DNA of 64,000 bases from Campylobacter iguaniorum (GCF_000736415.1 NZ_CP009043.1:868001-932000), one strand, 5' to 3'; positions 9,286 to 18,075 are shown, numbered from the stretch's first letter. Translations and numbers: made by a program. Notes: generated from the letters alone by a model not told the origin.

Positions 9286-10070
9286 CTTTGGATAAATGGC
9301 GTGTTTGGGAGCTTTAAGCTTTTGGCTGTTTTGCTAAAATTTATCAGATCTTCGACGCTTTGGACACTCCAAGGCACTCTTTTAACGCACTCTTCAAATA
9401 TCAAAGCTGCCGCAACTGCGTCATTTAAGGCTCTATGGTGGGCGTTATTTATGCCTAAAAGCTCTTTTAAAGTGCCAAGCCCGTATTTTTGCGATGGGAT
9501 CGTGCGACGTGCTAGATCTATGGTGCAAATTCGCCTATTTAGTAGCATTCCAAAACCGATTTTTTCTAAGCTAGCGCTGATAAAATCATAGTCAAATTTG
9601 ACATTATGAGCGATAAAAACGCTATCTCCTAAGAATATTTTAAACTTTTCAAGCACGCTTGCAAGACTTGGAGCACCTACTAAATGCGAGGGATAAATCC
9701 CAGTAAGCTCACTGATATTTTCTGGGATTTGCTCGGCATAAACAAAGCTTTCAAAACGCCCTATTTCTTTGCCATCTTGGATTTTTACGGCACCTATTTC
9801 GATGATTTGACCAGTTTTTATCCCGCCATTTGTCTCTATATCCACCACACAAAAAACTTGATCTTTGAACTCCGTATATCTACTTTCAAGTGTGATTTTA
9901 CCAGTTTCTGTTTTGAGTAAATTTAGCCCCAAAACGTGCCAATCATCAAAATTTCTTATATTTATCAGCTCTTTTATCTCTTCAATATCGTTTGCTTTTT
10001 GCAAAAAATCATGGAAATTTAGACTAGTTTTGCCAAGCAAATTTATAAAGTTTTCTAGCTTCTTTTCCAA
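9282..10070 (-). CDS. DnaQ-like 3'-5' exonuclease (DNA polymerase III epsilon family)
   Basis: A 262-residue DEDDh exonuclease. Exo I is VVDIETNGG (Asp77, Glu79), Exo II is IAHNVKFDYDF and Exo III is HRALNDAVAAA, giving the four acidic metal ligands and the general-base histidine. An extra 70-residue N-terminal segment precedes the nuclease core. It probably serves as the proofreading subunit of the replicase, but stand-alone DnaQ-fold exonucleases look the same. It begins 2 bases after the rpe stop, so the pair is an operon. It ends in a four-base overlap with priA. Confidence 0.88.
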   Translation of the reverse strand: MEKKLENFINLLGKTSLNFHDFLQKANDIEEIKELINIRNFDDWHVLGLNLLKTETGKITLESRYTEFKDQVFCVVDIETNGGIKTGQIIEIGAVKIQDGKEIGRFESFVYAEQIPENISELTGIYPSHLVGAPSLASVLEKFKIFLGDSVFIAHNVKFDYDFISASLEKIGFGMLLNRRICTIDLARRTIPSQKYGLGTLKELLGINNAHHRALNDAVAAALIFEECVKRVPWSVQSVEDLINFSKTAKSLKLPNTPFIQS

Positions 10071-10072
10071 AT

Positions 10073-10714
10073 TTACAACTTTAATGCTTTTATAGCTTCT
10101 TCATAACTGCTTGAGCCAAAGACGAAGTTGCCAGCTACGACTATGTCAGCTCCTGCCTCGTCTAGCTCTGGAGCGTTTAGTCCATTTACGCCGCCATCGA
10201 CTTCTATTAGGCATTTTGAGCTTGTTTTTTCTATCAGTTCTCTTAGCTGGGTTATTTTTTTAAGCACTGAAGGTATGAATGCTTGACCGCCAAATCCTGG
10301 ATTGACACTCATCAAAAGCACCATATCGACCTCTTTTATGATGTATTCTAGCGATGAAACTGGCGTGTGTGGGTTTAGCACGATTGCAGGGCTAACGCCG
10401 TTTTTTCTGATGTGGTCAATGAGCCTTAAAGGGTGCTTTTCTTCTTCTATGTGAAAGCTTAAAAACTTTGGTTTGAGTGGCAAAAACAGATCCACAAAAA
10501 ACGGCACATTTTCTACCATTAAATGTATATCAAGTGGCTTGGTGGCTGCCTTTGCTACGGCTTTTACTACAAGGGGTCCAATTGTCAAATTCGGCACAAA
10601 ATGTCCGTCCATCACATCTACATGCACAAGATCAGCTCCAGCCTCGCAAATAGCCTTTACTTCATCACTTAGCTTTCCAAAATCAGCCGATAAAATGCTT
10701 GGTGCTACATACAT
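10073..10714 (-). CDS. rpe: Ribulose-phosphate 3-epimerase
   Basis: A 213-residue TIM-barrel enzyme that interconverts ribulose 5-phosphate and xylulose 5-phosphate in the pentose phosphate pathway. Signature segments are present: APSILSADFGKL, the catalytic/metal sites VHVDVMDGHFVPNLT and DIHLMVE, the MSVNPGFGGQ phosphate-loop region, and IEVDGGVN near the end. Length is normal. The ATG at 10714 is preceded by a modest AAAGGTAA site. It heads a two-gene minus-strand operon with the DnaQ-like exonuclease. Confidence 0.97.
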   Translation of the reverse strand: MYVAPSILSADFGKLSDEVKAICEAGADLVHVDVMDGHFVPNLTIGPLVVKAVAKAATKPLDIHLMVENVPFFVDLFLPLKPKFLSFHIEEEKHPLRLIDHIRKNGVSPAIVLNPHTPVSSLEYIIKEVDMVLLMSVNPGFGGQAFIPSVLKKITQLRELIEKTSSKCLIEVDGGVNGLNAPELDEAGADIVVAGNFVFGSSSYEEAIKALKL

Positions 10715-10812
10715 AAATTTACCTTTAAAATTTTGCGTTATTTTAGCGTTTCATTACATAAAATTTAATAAAATAACAACTTTTTATTGAGATTTTCTTT
10801 GTAAATTTATGA

Positions 10813-10818
10813 TATACT
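10813..10818 (+). promoter_or_regulatory. Probable -10 for the rseP-yggS-araC operon
   Basis: TATACT in the short intergenic region upstream of rseP, 22 bases before the TTG start, in AT-rich DNA. It is followed by an AAAAAAAGGA ribosome binding site. No other promoter is obvious before the next two overlapping genes. Confidence 0.35.
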
Positions 10819-10839
10819 AAATACAAAAAAAGGATAAAT

Positions 10840-11952
10840 TTGAAGAGTTTGGTTCTATTTTTGATGATTTTAGCGTTTGCATTTTGGCATTATGGAGTGC
10901 ATTTTAGTGTGACGATTTTGGCGATTTCGTTTTTGATATTTTTCCATGAGCTCGGGCATTTTTTGGTTGCTAGATTTTTTGGTGTGAGAGTAAATACATT
11001 TAGCGTTGGTTTTGGGGAGAAAATATATACAAAACGAGTTGGCAATACTGATTATTGCCTTAGTGCTATCCCGCTTGGTGGATACGTGCAGCTAAAAGGG
11101 CAAGATGATTTAGACCCAAATACTAAAAATTACGACCATGACAGCTACAATATTTTAAGCCCTATTAAACGCATCGCTATACTTTTTGCTGGGCCGTTTT
11201 TTAATCTCTTGCTTGCATTTTTTTTGTATATTGCCATAGGATTTATGGGCGTTGATAAGCTAGCGCCAAATATCGGGACTGTCTTGCCAAACTCAGCTGC
11301 ACTTAGTGCTGGGCTAGTTAAAGATGATAAAATTTTGAGCATAAATGGCGTGAAAATCAACGAATGGGAAGATATAAAAAGACAAGTTAGCCTCTCTCCA
11401 TTAGACTTAGTCGTGCAAAGAGGAGATGAAACTCTAAATATAATCTTAACCCCAAAAATAGGCGAAAGCATAAATATTTTTAGAGAAAAAGTAGAGGTTC
11501 CGCTCATTGGGATTTCTCCAAATGGCGACATAATTAAGGTTTATCATAGTGGATTTTCTAGTTTGAGTTATGCTTTTAGCCAGACTGTTGAGGCTTCAAA
11601 ACTCATCTACAAAGGGCTTGAAAAGCTCATAATCGGCGCAGTTCCACTCAAAGAAATGGGTGGAATCGTGGCGATGGCTGACATCACGACCAAGGCATCT
11701 CAGATAAATTTATCAGTTTTATTTCTTATAGTGGCTTTAATATCTGTAAATTTAGGCGTGCTAAATCTACTCCCGCTTCCAGTATTAGATGGCGGACATA
11801 TAGTTTTCAACCTTTATGAGATGATTTTTCGCCGTCCTGTTAATCAAAGGGTTTTTAACGCGTTAAGCTATGGATCTATGATGTTTTTGTTTGCTTTGAT
11901 GGCATTTACGATATTTAATGATTTGTTACGACTTGCAGGAGTTTATGAATGA
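10840..11952 (+). CDS. rseP: Site-2 intramembrane metalloprotease, RseP family
   Basis: A 370-residue inner-membrane zinc protease. The zinc-binding HELGH lies at residues 36-40 within the first membrane helices, followed by the conserved RFFGVRVNTFSVGFG region. A single PDZ domain spans roughly 125-200, and the LDGGH motif near 310 supplies the third zinc ligand. Family members cut transmembrane anti-sigma factors, signal peptides or similar single-pass proteins. The start is a TTG with a strong AAAAAAAGGA site 7 bases upstream; no nearby ATG serves better. The stop overlaps the next gene. Confidence 0.95.
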   Translation: MKSLVLFLMILAFAFWHYGVHFSVTILAISFLIFFHELGHFLVARFFGVRVNTFSVGFGEKIYTKRVGNTDYCLSAIPLGGYVQLKGQDDLDPNTKNYDHDSYNILSPIKRIAILFAGPFFNLLLAFFLYIAIGFMGVDKLAPNIGTVLPNSAALSAGLVKDDKILSINGVKINEWEDIKRQVSLSPLDLVVQRGDETLNIILTPKIGESINIFREKVEVPLIGISPNGDIIKVYHSGFSSLSYAFSQTVEASKLIYKGLEKLIIGAVPLKEMGGIVAMADITTKASQINLSVLFLIVALISVNLGVLNLLPLPVLDGGHIVFNLYEMIFRRPVNQRVFNALSYGSMMFLFALMAFTIFNDLLRLAGVYE

Positions 11953-12566
11953 AATTTGATGAAATTTTAAAAAAAGTTGGTGATGCAAAGCTGATTGCTG
12001 TATCTAAAAACGTGAGCGAAAACGAGGTTTTGGAGCTATATAAACAAGGTCAAATGGACTTTGGCGAAAACAGAGTTCAAGAGCTAAAACGCAAAAAAGA
12101 GATTTTAAGCGAGCTAAATTTAAACTGGCATTTTATCGGTAGGCTTCAAACAAATAAGATAAATCATCTCATTTCTCTTCGCCCTACTCTTTGGCAAAGT
12201 TGCGAGAGCTTAGAAATGGCAAGAGCTGTGGATAAAAGGCTTGATTTCAAGCTTGATTGCTTGCTTCAGATAAACTCAGCCCACGAAGATACTAAGCAAG
12301 GCGTGGATCCAGACAAGGCGATAGAAGAGTTTTTGCGTATTAAAGATGAGTGCAAAAATCTAAATTTAGTTGGTGTGATGAGTATCGGAGCTCATGAAGA
12401 TGACGCAAAAATAGTCCAAAAAAGCTTTGAGCTAACGCGCGAAATATATGAAAAATTACAAAATCACGGGGCAAAAATCTGCTCAATGGGTATGAGTAGC
12501 GACTTTGAGCTTGCCATAAAATGCGGTTCAAATATGGTTCGCTTAGGAACGATACTGTATAAATGA
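11949..12566 (+). CDS. YggS/PROSC-type pyridoxal phosphate-binding protein
   Basis: A 205-residue single-domain PLP barrel protein that lacks the second domain of alanine racemase. The PLP lysine is Lys20 in LIAVSKNVS, followed by FGENRVQE and WHFIGRLQTNK, both family signatures, and by a C-terminal GMSSDFELAIKCGSNMVRLG phosphate-binding region. These proteins control PLP homeostasis and amino-acid balance. The gene overlaps rseP by four bases (ATGA) and the following AraC gene by four bases, so the three are translationally coupled. Confidence 0.95.
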   Translation: MKFDEILKKVGDAKLIAVSKNVSENEVLELYKQGQMDFGENRVQELKRKKEILSELNLNWHFIGRLQTNKINHLISLRPTLWQSCESLEMARAVDKRLDFKLDCLLQINSAHEDTKQGVDPDKAIEEFLRIKDECKNLNLVGVMSIGAHEDDAKIVQKSFELTREIYEKLQNHGAKICSMGMSSDFELAIKCGSNMVRLGTILYK

Positions 12567-14395
12567 AACGCATTATAAAAAGAGATACAAAACCATTTTT
12601 TGCTATTAGCTTTATTTTTCTTGTATTTCTTTTTATAAATTATGCTTACAACTACACCACTCTAAAAAACAGCATTAGCAGATACGAACAAGGCGTTTTT
12701 GATAGAGTAAAACTCAAAATCGATGATTGGAATAAAGCAAATTTCATCGATGTAAATAAAATGGTAAAACTCATCGAAGAAGAAAACCTCCAAGACCATA
12801 AATCCTTGCAAGAGCTTATGTATAAATTGCAAAAAAACTCAAATTTCCCATATCTTATACTTGGGTTAAAAAGTGGAGAATTTTTTATTTCAGATAAAGA
12901 GTTTGTCACACCACACAACTACACTCCAGTAAAAAGAGATTGGTTTAATGACGCTTTAAACGCTGGTGGGACTATAGTCACAAGACCATATTTTAGTATG
13001 CGTTTAGGGCTTAGAAGTGTTTCTATCTGCTCTCCTATAAGGATTTTTGGTGATGTTGGGGTATTTTGTGGTGGTCAGCCATTTAAGTTTATATCAAATT
13101 ATTTTAATGAATATAAATCGCTTTATGACAAGGATTTGTTTTTGATCGATTCGCAAGGCGAAATACTTGGCAAAACAACAAAGAGCGAAAGTATAAATTT
13201 AAATGACCCAAACTATATCAAATTCCCTGTACTAGGTACAAAATGGTTTATTGTATTTGAGAGAAATGATGAAATTTACACAAGTAGTTTGAGTGAGTTT
13301 TTTATGATGAATTTGATATTTTATGGTTTTTTTGTATTTATATACTTTTTTACAAATTTATTTTGGCTCAAAGAACATCAAAAAAGCGACCAACTCATTG
13401 GCAAGCAAAATGAGTTTATCAAAGATGCTTTAGTGAATAAAAATAGCTCCGTTTTGGTTAGCTGTGATGAGAGTTTTAACATCACTTCAAAAGAGCTTGA
13501 AAGCTTTTATGATATATTTAATGGATCAAATTTAAAAGAAAATATCCTAAACTCAAAGTATATTTTAGATGAAGAAAAACAGAGATTTTTTAGCACTCAT
13601 GAGCAGTATAAAAATCTTACGATAAACGGCAAAACTTATCTTGTCACGACAACTGATGCAAATGATGATATAAGCTTTTTGTTCCAAGATATAAGCTATG
13701 AAGAGGTAAAAAAAGAGTATGATGGAACGCTTGATAGGGTTTTGCTTTTTATTCATAAAAATATAGATGACGATAGCCAATGCATCGATAAACTAGCTGC
13801 GATAAGCGGATATTCAAAGTTTCATTTTCAAAGAATGTTTAAAAACTACACCGGTCAGACTTTAGCAAATTATCTAAGGCAAGCTCGTTTAAATAAGGCT
13901 AAATTTTTACTTAGTTTTACGAATGAAACCATATCAAATATAGCTTATAATAGTGGATTTTCGCATATAGAAAGCTTCAGTAGAGCTTTTAATAAAGAAT
14001 TTGAGCTAAGTCCGAGTGCATTTAGAGATAAATCCAAAAAAGAAATTATTAAAGATGAGCTTTATTATGAAGAAATTTTTATGGATGAGCTAAACCTTAC
14101 TATTACATTTAGTCAAAATAATGCTAAGTTTTTAGAAGGCGACAGGTATTTTCTGATAGAATATTCAAATTTAATCTACGGCGCAAAAACAAACTCAAAT
14201 CCAGACATCACTATAAGAAAATTAAAATTTGTAAAAGTCGATTTCATACGTACTGGTTTAAATTTAGAGCTTATTTTAAACAAAATTTATACAGTTTTTT
14301 ATGATTATGAAGCTTATAAGCACGAAATTCCTATAGCATTTTATACCAAAAATGAATTTGATAAAATAAATTTCATATACATAAATATAGCTTAG
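12563..14395 (+). CDS. Membrane-anchored AraC-family regulator with extracytoplasmic sensor domain
   Basis: A 610-residue protein. Transmembrane helix 1 is at about 11-28. An extracytoplasmic region of about 215 residues resembles the Cache sensor fold (paired RPYFSMRLGLRSVSICSPIR and GDVGVFCGG segments). Helix 2 is at about 248-270. A PAS-like cytoplasmic segment (about 290-390) precedes an AraC/XylS double helix-turn-helix at about 392-490 (IDKLAAISGYSKFHFQRMF, then ISNIAYNSGFSHIESFSRAF). A C-terminal tail of about 100 residues resembles GyrI-type effector-binding domains. It could therefore join an outside signal to DNA binding in one chain. It overlaps yggS and lies 135 bases upstream of the flavocytochrome operon, the likely target. 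Domain names are by eye. Confidence 0.85.
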   Translation: MKRIIKRDTKPFFAISFIFLVFLFINYAYNYTTLKNSISRYEQGVFDRVKLKIDDWNKANFIDVNKMVKLIEEENLQDHKSLQELMYKLQKNSNFPYLILGLKSGEFFISDKEFVTPHNYTPVKRDWFNDALNAGGTIVTRPYFSMRLGLRSVSICSPIRIFGDVGVFCGGQPFKFISNYFNEYKSLYDKDLFLIDSQGEILGKTTKSESINLNDPNYIKFPVLGTKWFIVFERNDEIYTSSLSEFFMMNLIFYGFFVFIYFFTNLFWLKEHQKSDQLIGKQNEFIKDALVNKNSSVLVSCDESFNITSKELESFYDIFNGSNLKENILNSKYILDEEKQRFFSTHEQYKNLTINGKTYLVTTTDANDDISFLFQDISYEEVKKEYDGTLDRVLLFIHKNIDDDSQCIDKLAAISGYSKFHFQRMFKNYTGQTLANYLRQARLNKAKFLLSFTNETISNIAYNSGFSHIESFSRAFNKEFELSPSAFRDKSKKEIIKDELYYEEIFMDELNLTITFSQNNAKFLEGDRYFLIEYSNLIYGAKTNSNPDITIRKLKFVKVDFIRTGLNLELILNKIYTVFYDYEAYKHEIPIAFYTKNEFDKINFIYINIA

Positions 14396-14487
14396 ATACC
14401 TAATTTATCATATCTACACATTATCTAACAAATAATGCTTTTAACAAATTTAGCACATTTTTTATTTCTGTAAATTTTTAATTCATT

Positions 14488-14493
14488 TATAAT
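14488..14493 (+). promoter_or_regulatory. Probable -10 of the flavocytochrome operon
   Basis: TATAAT in the 135-base gap between the AraC regulator and fccA, 37 bases before the chosen ATG. No clear -35 is seen, which is normal in Campylobacter but would also suit activator dependence. Confidence 0.5.
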
Positions 14494-14530
14494 TCCATTG
14501 TTTTTGATTTTAAACATAAGGAGAATAAAA

Positions 14531-16102
14531 ATGGATACTAACAAAAGACATACGCTAAAAATGCTTGGCGGAATGGCTGCTGTATCATTGCTTCCAACTT
14601 TAAGTTTTGGTAAGGTTCACGCAAATGACGTGCCAAGATGGGATGAGAGCTTTGATGCTATAGTAGTTGGTAGTGGTTTTGCTGGAAGTGCAGCTATGAT
14701 ATCATTGATGGATTATGGTCTAAAAAACTGCGTGATGATAGATAAAATGCCATATCTTGGTGGCAACTCAGCATATAGCGGAGGAAGTATCGCAGTAGCT
14801 GGAACTTGGATCCAGCAAAGAGATGGGATAAAAGATGATCCAGAACTTCAGATAAAAGATACATTAAAAAGCGGTAGAGATCTAAATGATTTAGAGCTTG
14901 TTAGAGTTATGGTGTATTCTGGTCCTGAGACCTTTACTTGGCTTGAAAAAAATGGAGTTAAATTCAAATGGGTAAGTAGAAGTGGCGGACATACAAATCC
15001 AAGAAGCCACTCAGCTGGAGCTGGTAGCTACATCACTCGTCCACTTCAAGAAACCATACAAAAAATCGGCGGTCAGATAAGAACTCGCATTATCATGGAC
15101 GACATAATTTACAATGATAATGGTGAAGTCGTGGGGATAAAGGTTCGCGAAAAGTATGAGTTTAAATTTGATAGGCTTGCAGCTGAAGAGGATAACAAAA
15201 GCGGTCAAGTTCGCTACTATAGATGCTATGGTGGGCTTATTTTAGCTACTGGCGGATGGTCAGCCGATACTAAATTTAGAATCAAATTTGATCCAGTTTT
15301 GAAAGAAGATGTGCTTACGACAAACCACATGGGAGCTACAGGATATACAGTAAGAAAGCTTATAAATGATGATATCAAGTTTGTAGATATGGAGCATTTG
15401 CAAAGATTTCATGTAACAAGTCAAGATGAGCCGTTTTTTGGGTTTGCGTATCGCTGGATAACAAGAGCTTACGCGTATGGTCTTATGGTAAATCCAAAAA
15501 CTGGGCTTAGATTTGTCAATGAAATAACAGATAGAAGACGTGCGAGCGACGCGATTTGGGGTATGAATGAAAAAGGCACAAACCCACCTACTCTAATCAT
15601 GGATATTGAAGGTACAAAAACTGTTGATATCAAAGACTTACAACGCGGCATGGCAGTGGGCGCTGTTAAGCAGTTTGAAACCATGGATGAGCTTATAGCT
15701 TATTATGGTATCAACAAAGAGCCGTTTTTACAAGAGCTTAAAGAATATAATGAATGGGTTGATGCAGTATCTAAAAATCCAGATCTCAAAGACCCTAAAT
15801 TTGGCAGAAATTACTCTGCGTATAAGGGCAAATTTATCAAAGTAGAAAAGCCGCCATTTTTCGCAGCTCGTCCAGGACCAAAGGTGCACCACTGTATGGG
15901 CGGGATAAAGACCACAAAAGACTGTGAAGTATATAACAACGATATGAAGTTGGTTGCTGGGCTTTATGCTTGTGGTGAAGTCACTGGTGGAAGACACGGA
16001 TTTAATAGGCTTGGCTCAAATGCTGTGCTTGATTGCTTGGTATATGGCAAAAGAGCTGGAGCTGCTCTAGCAAAAAGATATAACGATAAAAGGGGTGCAT
16101 AA
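14531..16102 (+). CDS. Periplasmic FAD-dependent fumarate/enoate reductase (FccA-like flavoprotein)
   Basis: A 523-residue flavoprotein of the fumarate reductase/flavocytochrome c family without its own heme domain. The ATG at 14531 follows AAGGAG and gives an export signal with a KRHTLK motif at 5-10 and a hydrophobic stretch to about residue 30. FAD binding is seen in VVGSGFAGSAA (46-56). Active-site elements are NHMGATG, EITDRRRAS (catalytic Arg), HHCMGG (substrate His) and NRLGSNA (substrate Arg). The region equivalent to ITEA of soluble fumarate reductases reads ITRA, so the substrate may be methacrylate, acrylate, urocanate or another unsaturated acid. The next two genes encode its electron donors, as in Wolinella fccABC. 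The specific substrate is unproven. Confidence 0.88.
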   Translation: MDTNKRHTLKMLGGMAAVSLLPTLSFGKVHANDVPRWDESFDAIVVGSGFAGSAAMISLMDYGLKNCVMIDKMPYLGGNSAYSGGSIAVAGTWIQQRDGIKDDPELQIKDTLKSGRDLNDLELVRVMVYSGPETFTWLEKNGVKFKWVSRSGGHTNPRSHSAGAGSYITRPLQETIQKIGGQIRTRIIMDDIIYNDNGEVVGIKVREKYEFKFDRLAAEEDNKSGQVRYYRCYGGLILATGGWSADTKFRIKFDPVLKEDVLTTNHMGATGYTVRKLINDDIKFVDMEHLQRFHVTSQDEPFFGFAYRWITRAYAYGLMVNPKTGLRFVNEITDRRRASDAIWGMNEKGTNPPTLIMDIEGTKTVDIKDLQRGMAVGAVKQFETMDELIAYYGINKEPFLQELKEYNEWVDAVSKNPDLKDPKFGRNYSAYKGKFIKVEKPPFFAARPGPKVHHCMGGIKTTKDCEVYNNDMKLVAGLYACGEVTGGRHGFNRLGSNAVLDCLVYGKRAGAALAKRYNDKRGA

Positions 16103-16509
16103 TGAAAACTATAATTTTAGCTTTATTTATGTTTTGTGCTTGTGTTTTTGGCTTACAGCTAGATCCACTTGTAAACCAAAAAGGCGAGATAATAACTGAT
16201 TTTAGCCAAAAGGCATTTCCTATAACTGGAGTGCACCAAAAGCTAAATCTAGACTGCAAAAGCTGTCACTTAGAAAAAGAGCAAAAAGACTACTCTTCAG
16301 CAATGCAAGGCTCATGTCTAGCCTGCCATGGAAGCTATGATAAACTAGCTGAGGCAACTGGCGGTCTAGGTCATAATGATAATATCCACAAAAGTCCGCA
16401 CTACGCAGCGCTTGATTGTGATAACTGTCATAAAGCACACCAACCAACGCTAAATATGTGCCTAAGATGTCACACGCAAGAATCTATGAAAAAACTAAAA
16501 GTTAAGTAA
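16102..16509 (+). CDS. Periplasmic tetraheme cytochrome c (FccB-like)
   Basis: A 135-residue secreted cytochrome. A Sec signal peptide (MKTIILALFMFCACVFG) is followed by four CXXCH heme c motifs at about 52-56 (CKSCH), 72-76 (CLACH), 106-110 (CDNCH) and 120-124 (CLRCH), plus extra histidines suitable as distal ligands. This matches the small tetraheme domain that is fused to the flavin domain in Shewanella fumarate reductases but separate in Wolinella. It should carry electrons from the membrane cytochrome to the flavoprotein. Its ATG shares a base with the fccA stop, indicating tight coupling. Confidence 0.92.
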   Translation: MKTIILALFMFCACVFGLQLDPLVNQKGEIITDFSQKAFPITGVHQKLNLDCKSCHLEKEQKDYSSAMQGSCLACHGSYDKLAEATGGLGHNDNIHKSPHYAALDCDNCHKAHQPTLNMCLRCHTQESMKKLKVK

Positions 16510-16519
16510 GGGGTAAAAG

Positions 16520-17110
16520 ATGAAAAAAGTTATAACAATTGTTGCAATAACACTCATTGCTACTTTAGTGCTTATCTTTGGTGGTAAAAAAGTAGTAGAA
16601 GTCACTGGAGATTATCCATTTTGTGGGGCTTGTCATGCTTGGGATGGAGCTATAGCTCAGACAAACTTAGCCGACACTGTGCATGGAGCTAGTGCAAAAC
16701 ACGGTGTCAAAGTCACATGTACAGACTGCCACTTGCCTCATGATAGCAATATAGGATATCTATTTACCAAGGCTAAAAACGGCGTTGCAGAGGGATTTAC
16801 TACAATATTTGGCGATCCCAAGAAAAAAGACTGGCTTGGCAATAGAGAACATGCTAGAAAAAACTATACTTTTGATAGTTCATGTCTAAAATGCCACGCA
16901 AATATCCTAAAAGTAAGTGATGGAAATATTACTAGAAAGACAAATCAAATGCATGAAAAATACGTGCAATTCAAAGGCACAAAAGACGCTATGAAATGTA
17001 CTGACTGCCATAAACACGTAGGCCATAAAAACCTTGGTTCAATGCTTTATGAGCAAAAATTTCATCAACCAAACTCATGGGATGAGTGGGAAAAGGAGAG
17101 AAACAAATAA
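16520..17110 (+). CDS. NapC/NrfH-type membrane-anchored tetraheme cytochrome c (FccC-like quinol dehydrogenase)
   Basis: A 196-residue protein with one N-terminal membrane anchor (about 3-21) and four CXXCH motifs at 35-39 (CGACH), 67-71 (CTDCH), 122-126 (CLKCH) and 160-164 (CTDCH). This is the layout of NapC/NrfH cytochromes, which oxidise menaquinol in the cytoplasmic membrane and pass electrons to a periplasmic partner. Ten bases separate it from the small tetraheme cytochrome gene. Together the three genes form a complete quinol-to-flavoprotein chain. A strong terminator follows. Confidence 0.93.
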   Translation: MKKVITIVAITLIATLVLIFGGKKVVEVTGDYPFCGACHAWDGAIAQTNLADTVHGASAKHGVKVTCTDCHLPHDSNIGYLFTKAKNGVAEGFTTIFGDPKKKDWLGNREHARKNYTFDSSCLKCHANILKVSDGNITRKTNQMHEKYVQFKGTKDAMKCTDCHKHVGHKNLGSMLYEQKFHQPNSWDEWEKERNK

Positions 17111-17133
17111 CTACGTGGCGTTTTAAAACTCAT

Positions 17134-17159
17134 AAAAGGCTGTAAATTTGCAGCCTTTT
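17134..17159 (+). terminator. Rho-independent terminator of the fcc operon
   Basis: A perfect 9-bp stem (AAAAGGCTG / CAGCCTTTT) with an 8-base loop and a T-run begins 24 bases after the stop of the NapC-type cytochrome. It separates the operon from the following AraC gene, which has its own -10 immediately downstream. Confidence 0.8.
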
Positions 17160-17163
17160 ATGG

Positions 17164-17169
17164 TATAAT
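17164..17169 (+). promoter_or_regulatory. Probable -10 of the second AraC gene
   Basis: TATAAT directly after the terminator stem and 26 bases before the ATG at 17195. The start has a modest AAAAGAAAATTG-type leader. Confidence 0.55.
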
Positions 17170-17194
17170 TCATTAAAAATAAAAGAAAATTGAT

Positions 17195-18031
17195 ATGAAT
17201 TTACCAAATGATCTACTAAACAAATACCAAAATATATGCAACGATAATCTTATTTTTGTAAAATATAAGGTAGAAAAATCCACGCCAAACTATGAAGCAA
17301 GCTTTAGACAAAATGCAATAATATACGTCAAAACTGGTCAAAAAATAGTAATTACTCCTAAAAACAAATATACTATAAATCAGCAAGAATTGCTATTTTT
17401 GCCTTCGACTAGCCATACTTTAAGCGATATAAGTAAAAATGGTAGCTATGAGTCTTGGATACTATTTTTTAGCGATGAAATTATCATAAAGCTTCTCAAA
17501 AAATACAATATAACCACAAAGCCTTGTCAAAATAATAATGAAAATATAAGTTTTATTGCAAAAAATAATATAATCATAAATTTATTTGAATCACTAAATT
17601 TATATAACTCAAATTTAGATGTTAAAGAGATACTAGATCTCAAATTTGAAGAGCTATTTTTGTATTTAGTTAAAAGCAATAATAAAGAGTTTATATCCTA
17701 TATAAACCAGATAAAAAGGCTGAATTTGCTTGATTTTAAAAGTATGTTTTTTGAAGATTTTATCTATGAGAATGTGGCTTCTATGGCTAAAACTGCTAAA
17801 ATGGATATAAGTAGTTTTAGTAGAAAATTTAAGCTAGTTTTTGGCAAAAGTCCAAAAGAATGGCTAGATGATAAGAGATTTGAGCTAGCCTTGCAATTAG
17901 TCAAAAACTCAAATAAAAATATAAATCAAATTTGTCTAGAATGTGGATTTGGCTCGCCAGCGTGGTTTATAGCTAGATTTAAAGCTAAATTTGGCACAAC
18001 TCCATATAAACTAAAAATATCAAATAACTAG
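17195..18031 (+). CDS. AraC-family transcriptional regulator (soluble)
   Basis: A 278-residue protein with an N-terminal cupin-like ligand domain of about 160 residues (IIYVKTGQKIVITPK, then QQELLFLPSTSHTLS) and a C-terminal AraC double helix-turn-helix at about 190-275 (VASMAKTAKMDISSFSRKF, then INQICLECGFGSPAWFIARF, ending GTTPYKLK). No membrane segments. It lies between the fcc operon and an exported propeller gene on the same strand, so it may control either. The effector is unknown. Confidence 0.9.
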   Translation: MNLPNDLLNKYQNICNDNLIFVKYKVEKSTPNYEASFRQNAIIYVKTGQKIVITPKNKYTINQQELLFLPSTSHTLSDISKNGSYESWILFFSDEIIIKLLKKYNITTKPCQNNNENISFIAKNNIIINLFESLNLYNSNLDVKEILDLKFEELFLYLVKSNNKEFISYINQIKRLNLLDFKSMFFEDFIYENVASMAKTAKMDISSFSRKFKLVFGKSPKEWLDDKRFELALQLVKNSNKNINQICLECGFGSPAWFIARFKAKFGTTPYKLKISNN

Positions 18032-18075
18032 TATAATTTAACATAAAAAATATATATTTTATATCAAATTTCTTT

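Noticed and set aside
11218-11225. Run of eight T in rseP as a phase-variation tract
   Set aside because: It is short for slippage, lies inside a hydrophobic Phe-coding stretch and the frame is intact. Campylobacter phase variation usually uses G/C tracts, none of which I see in the window.
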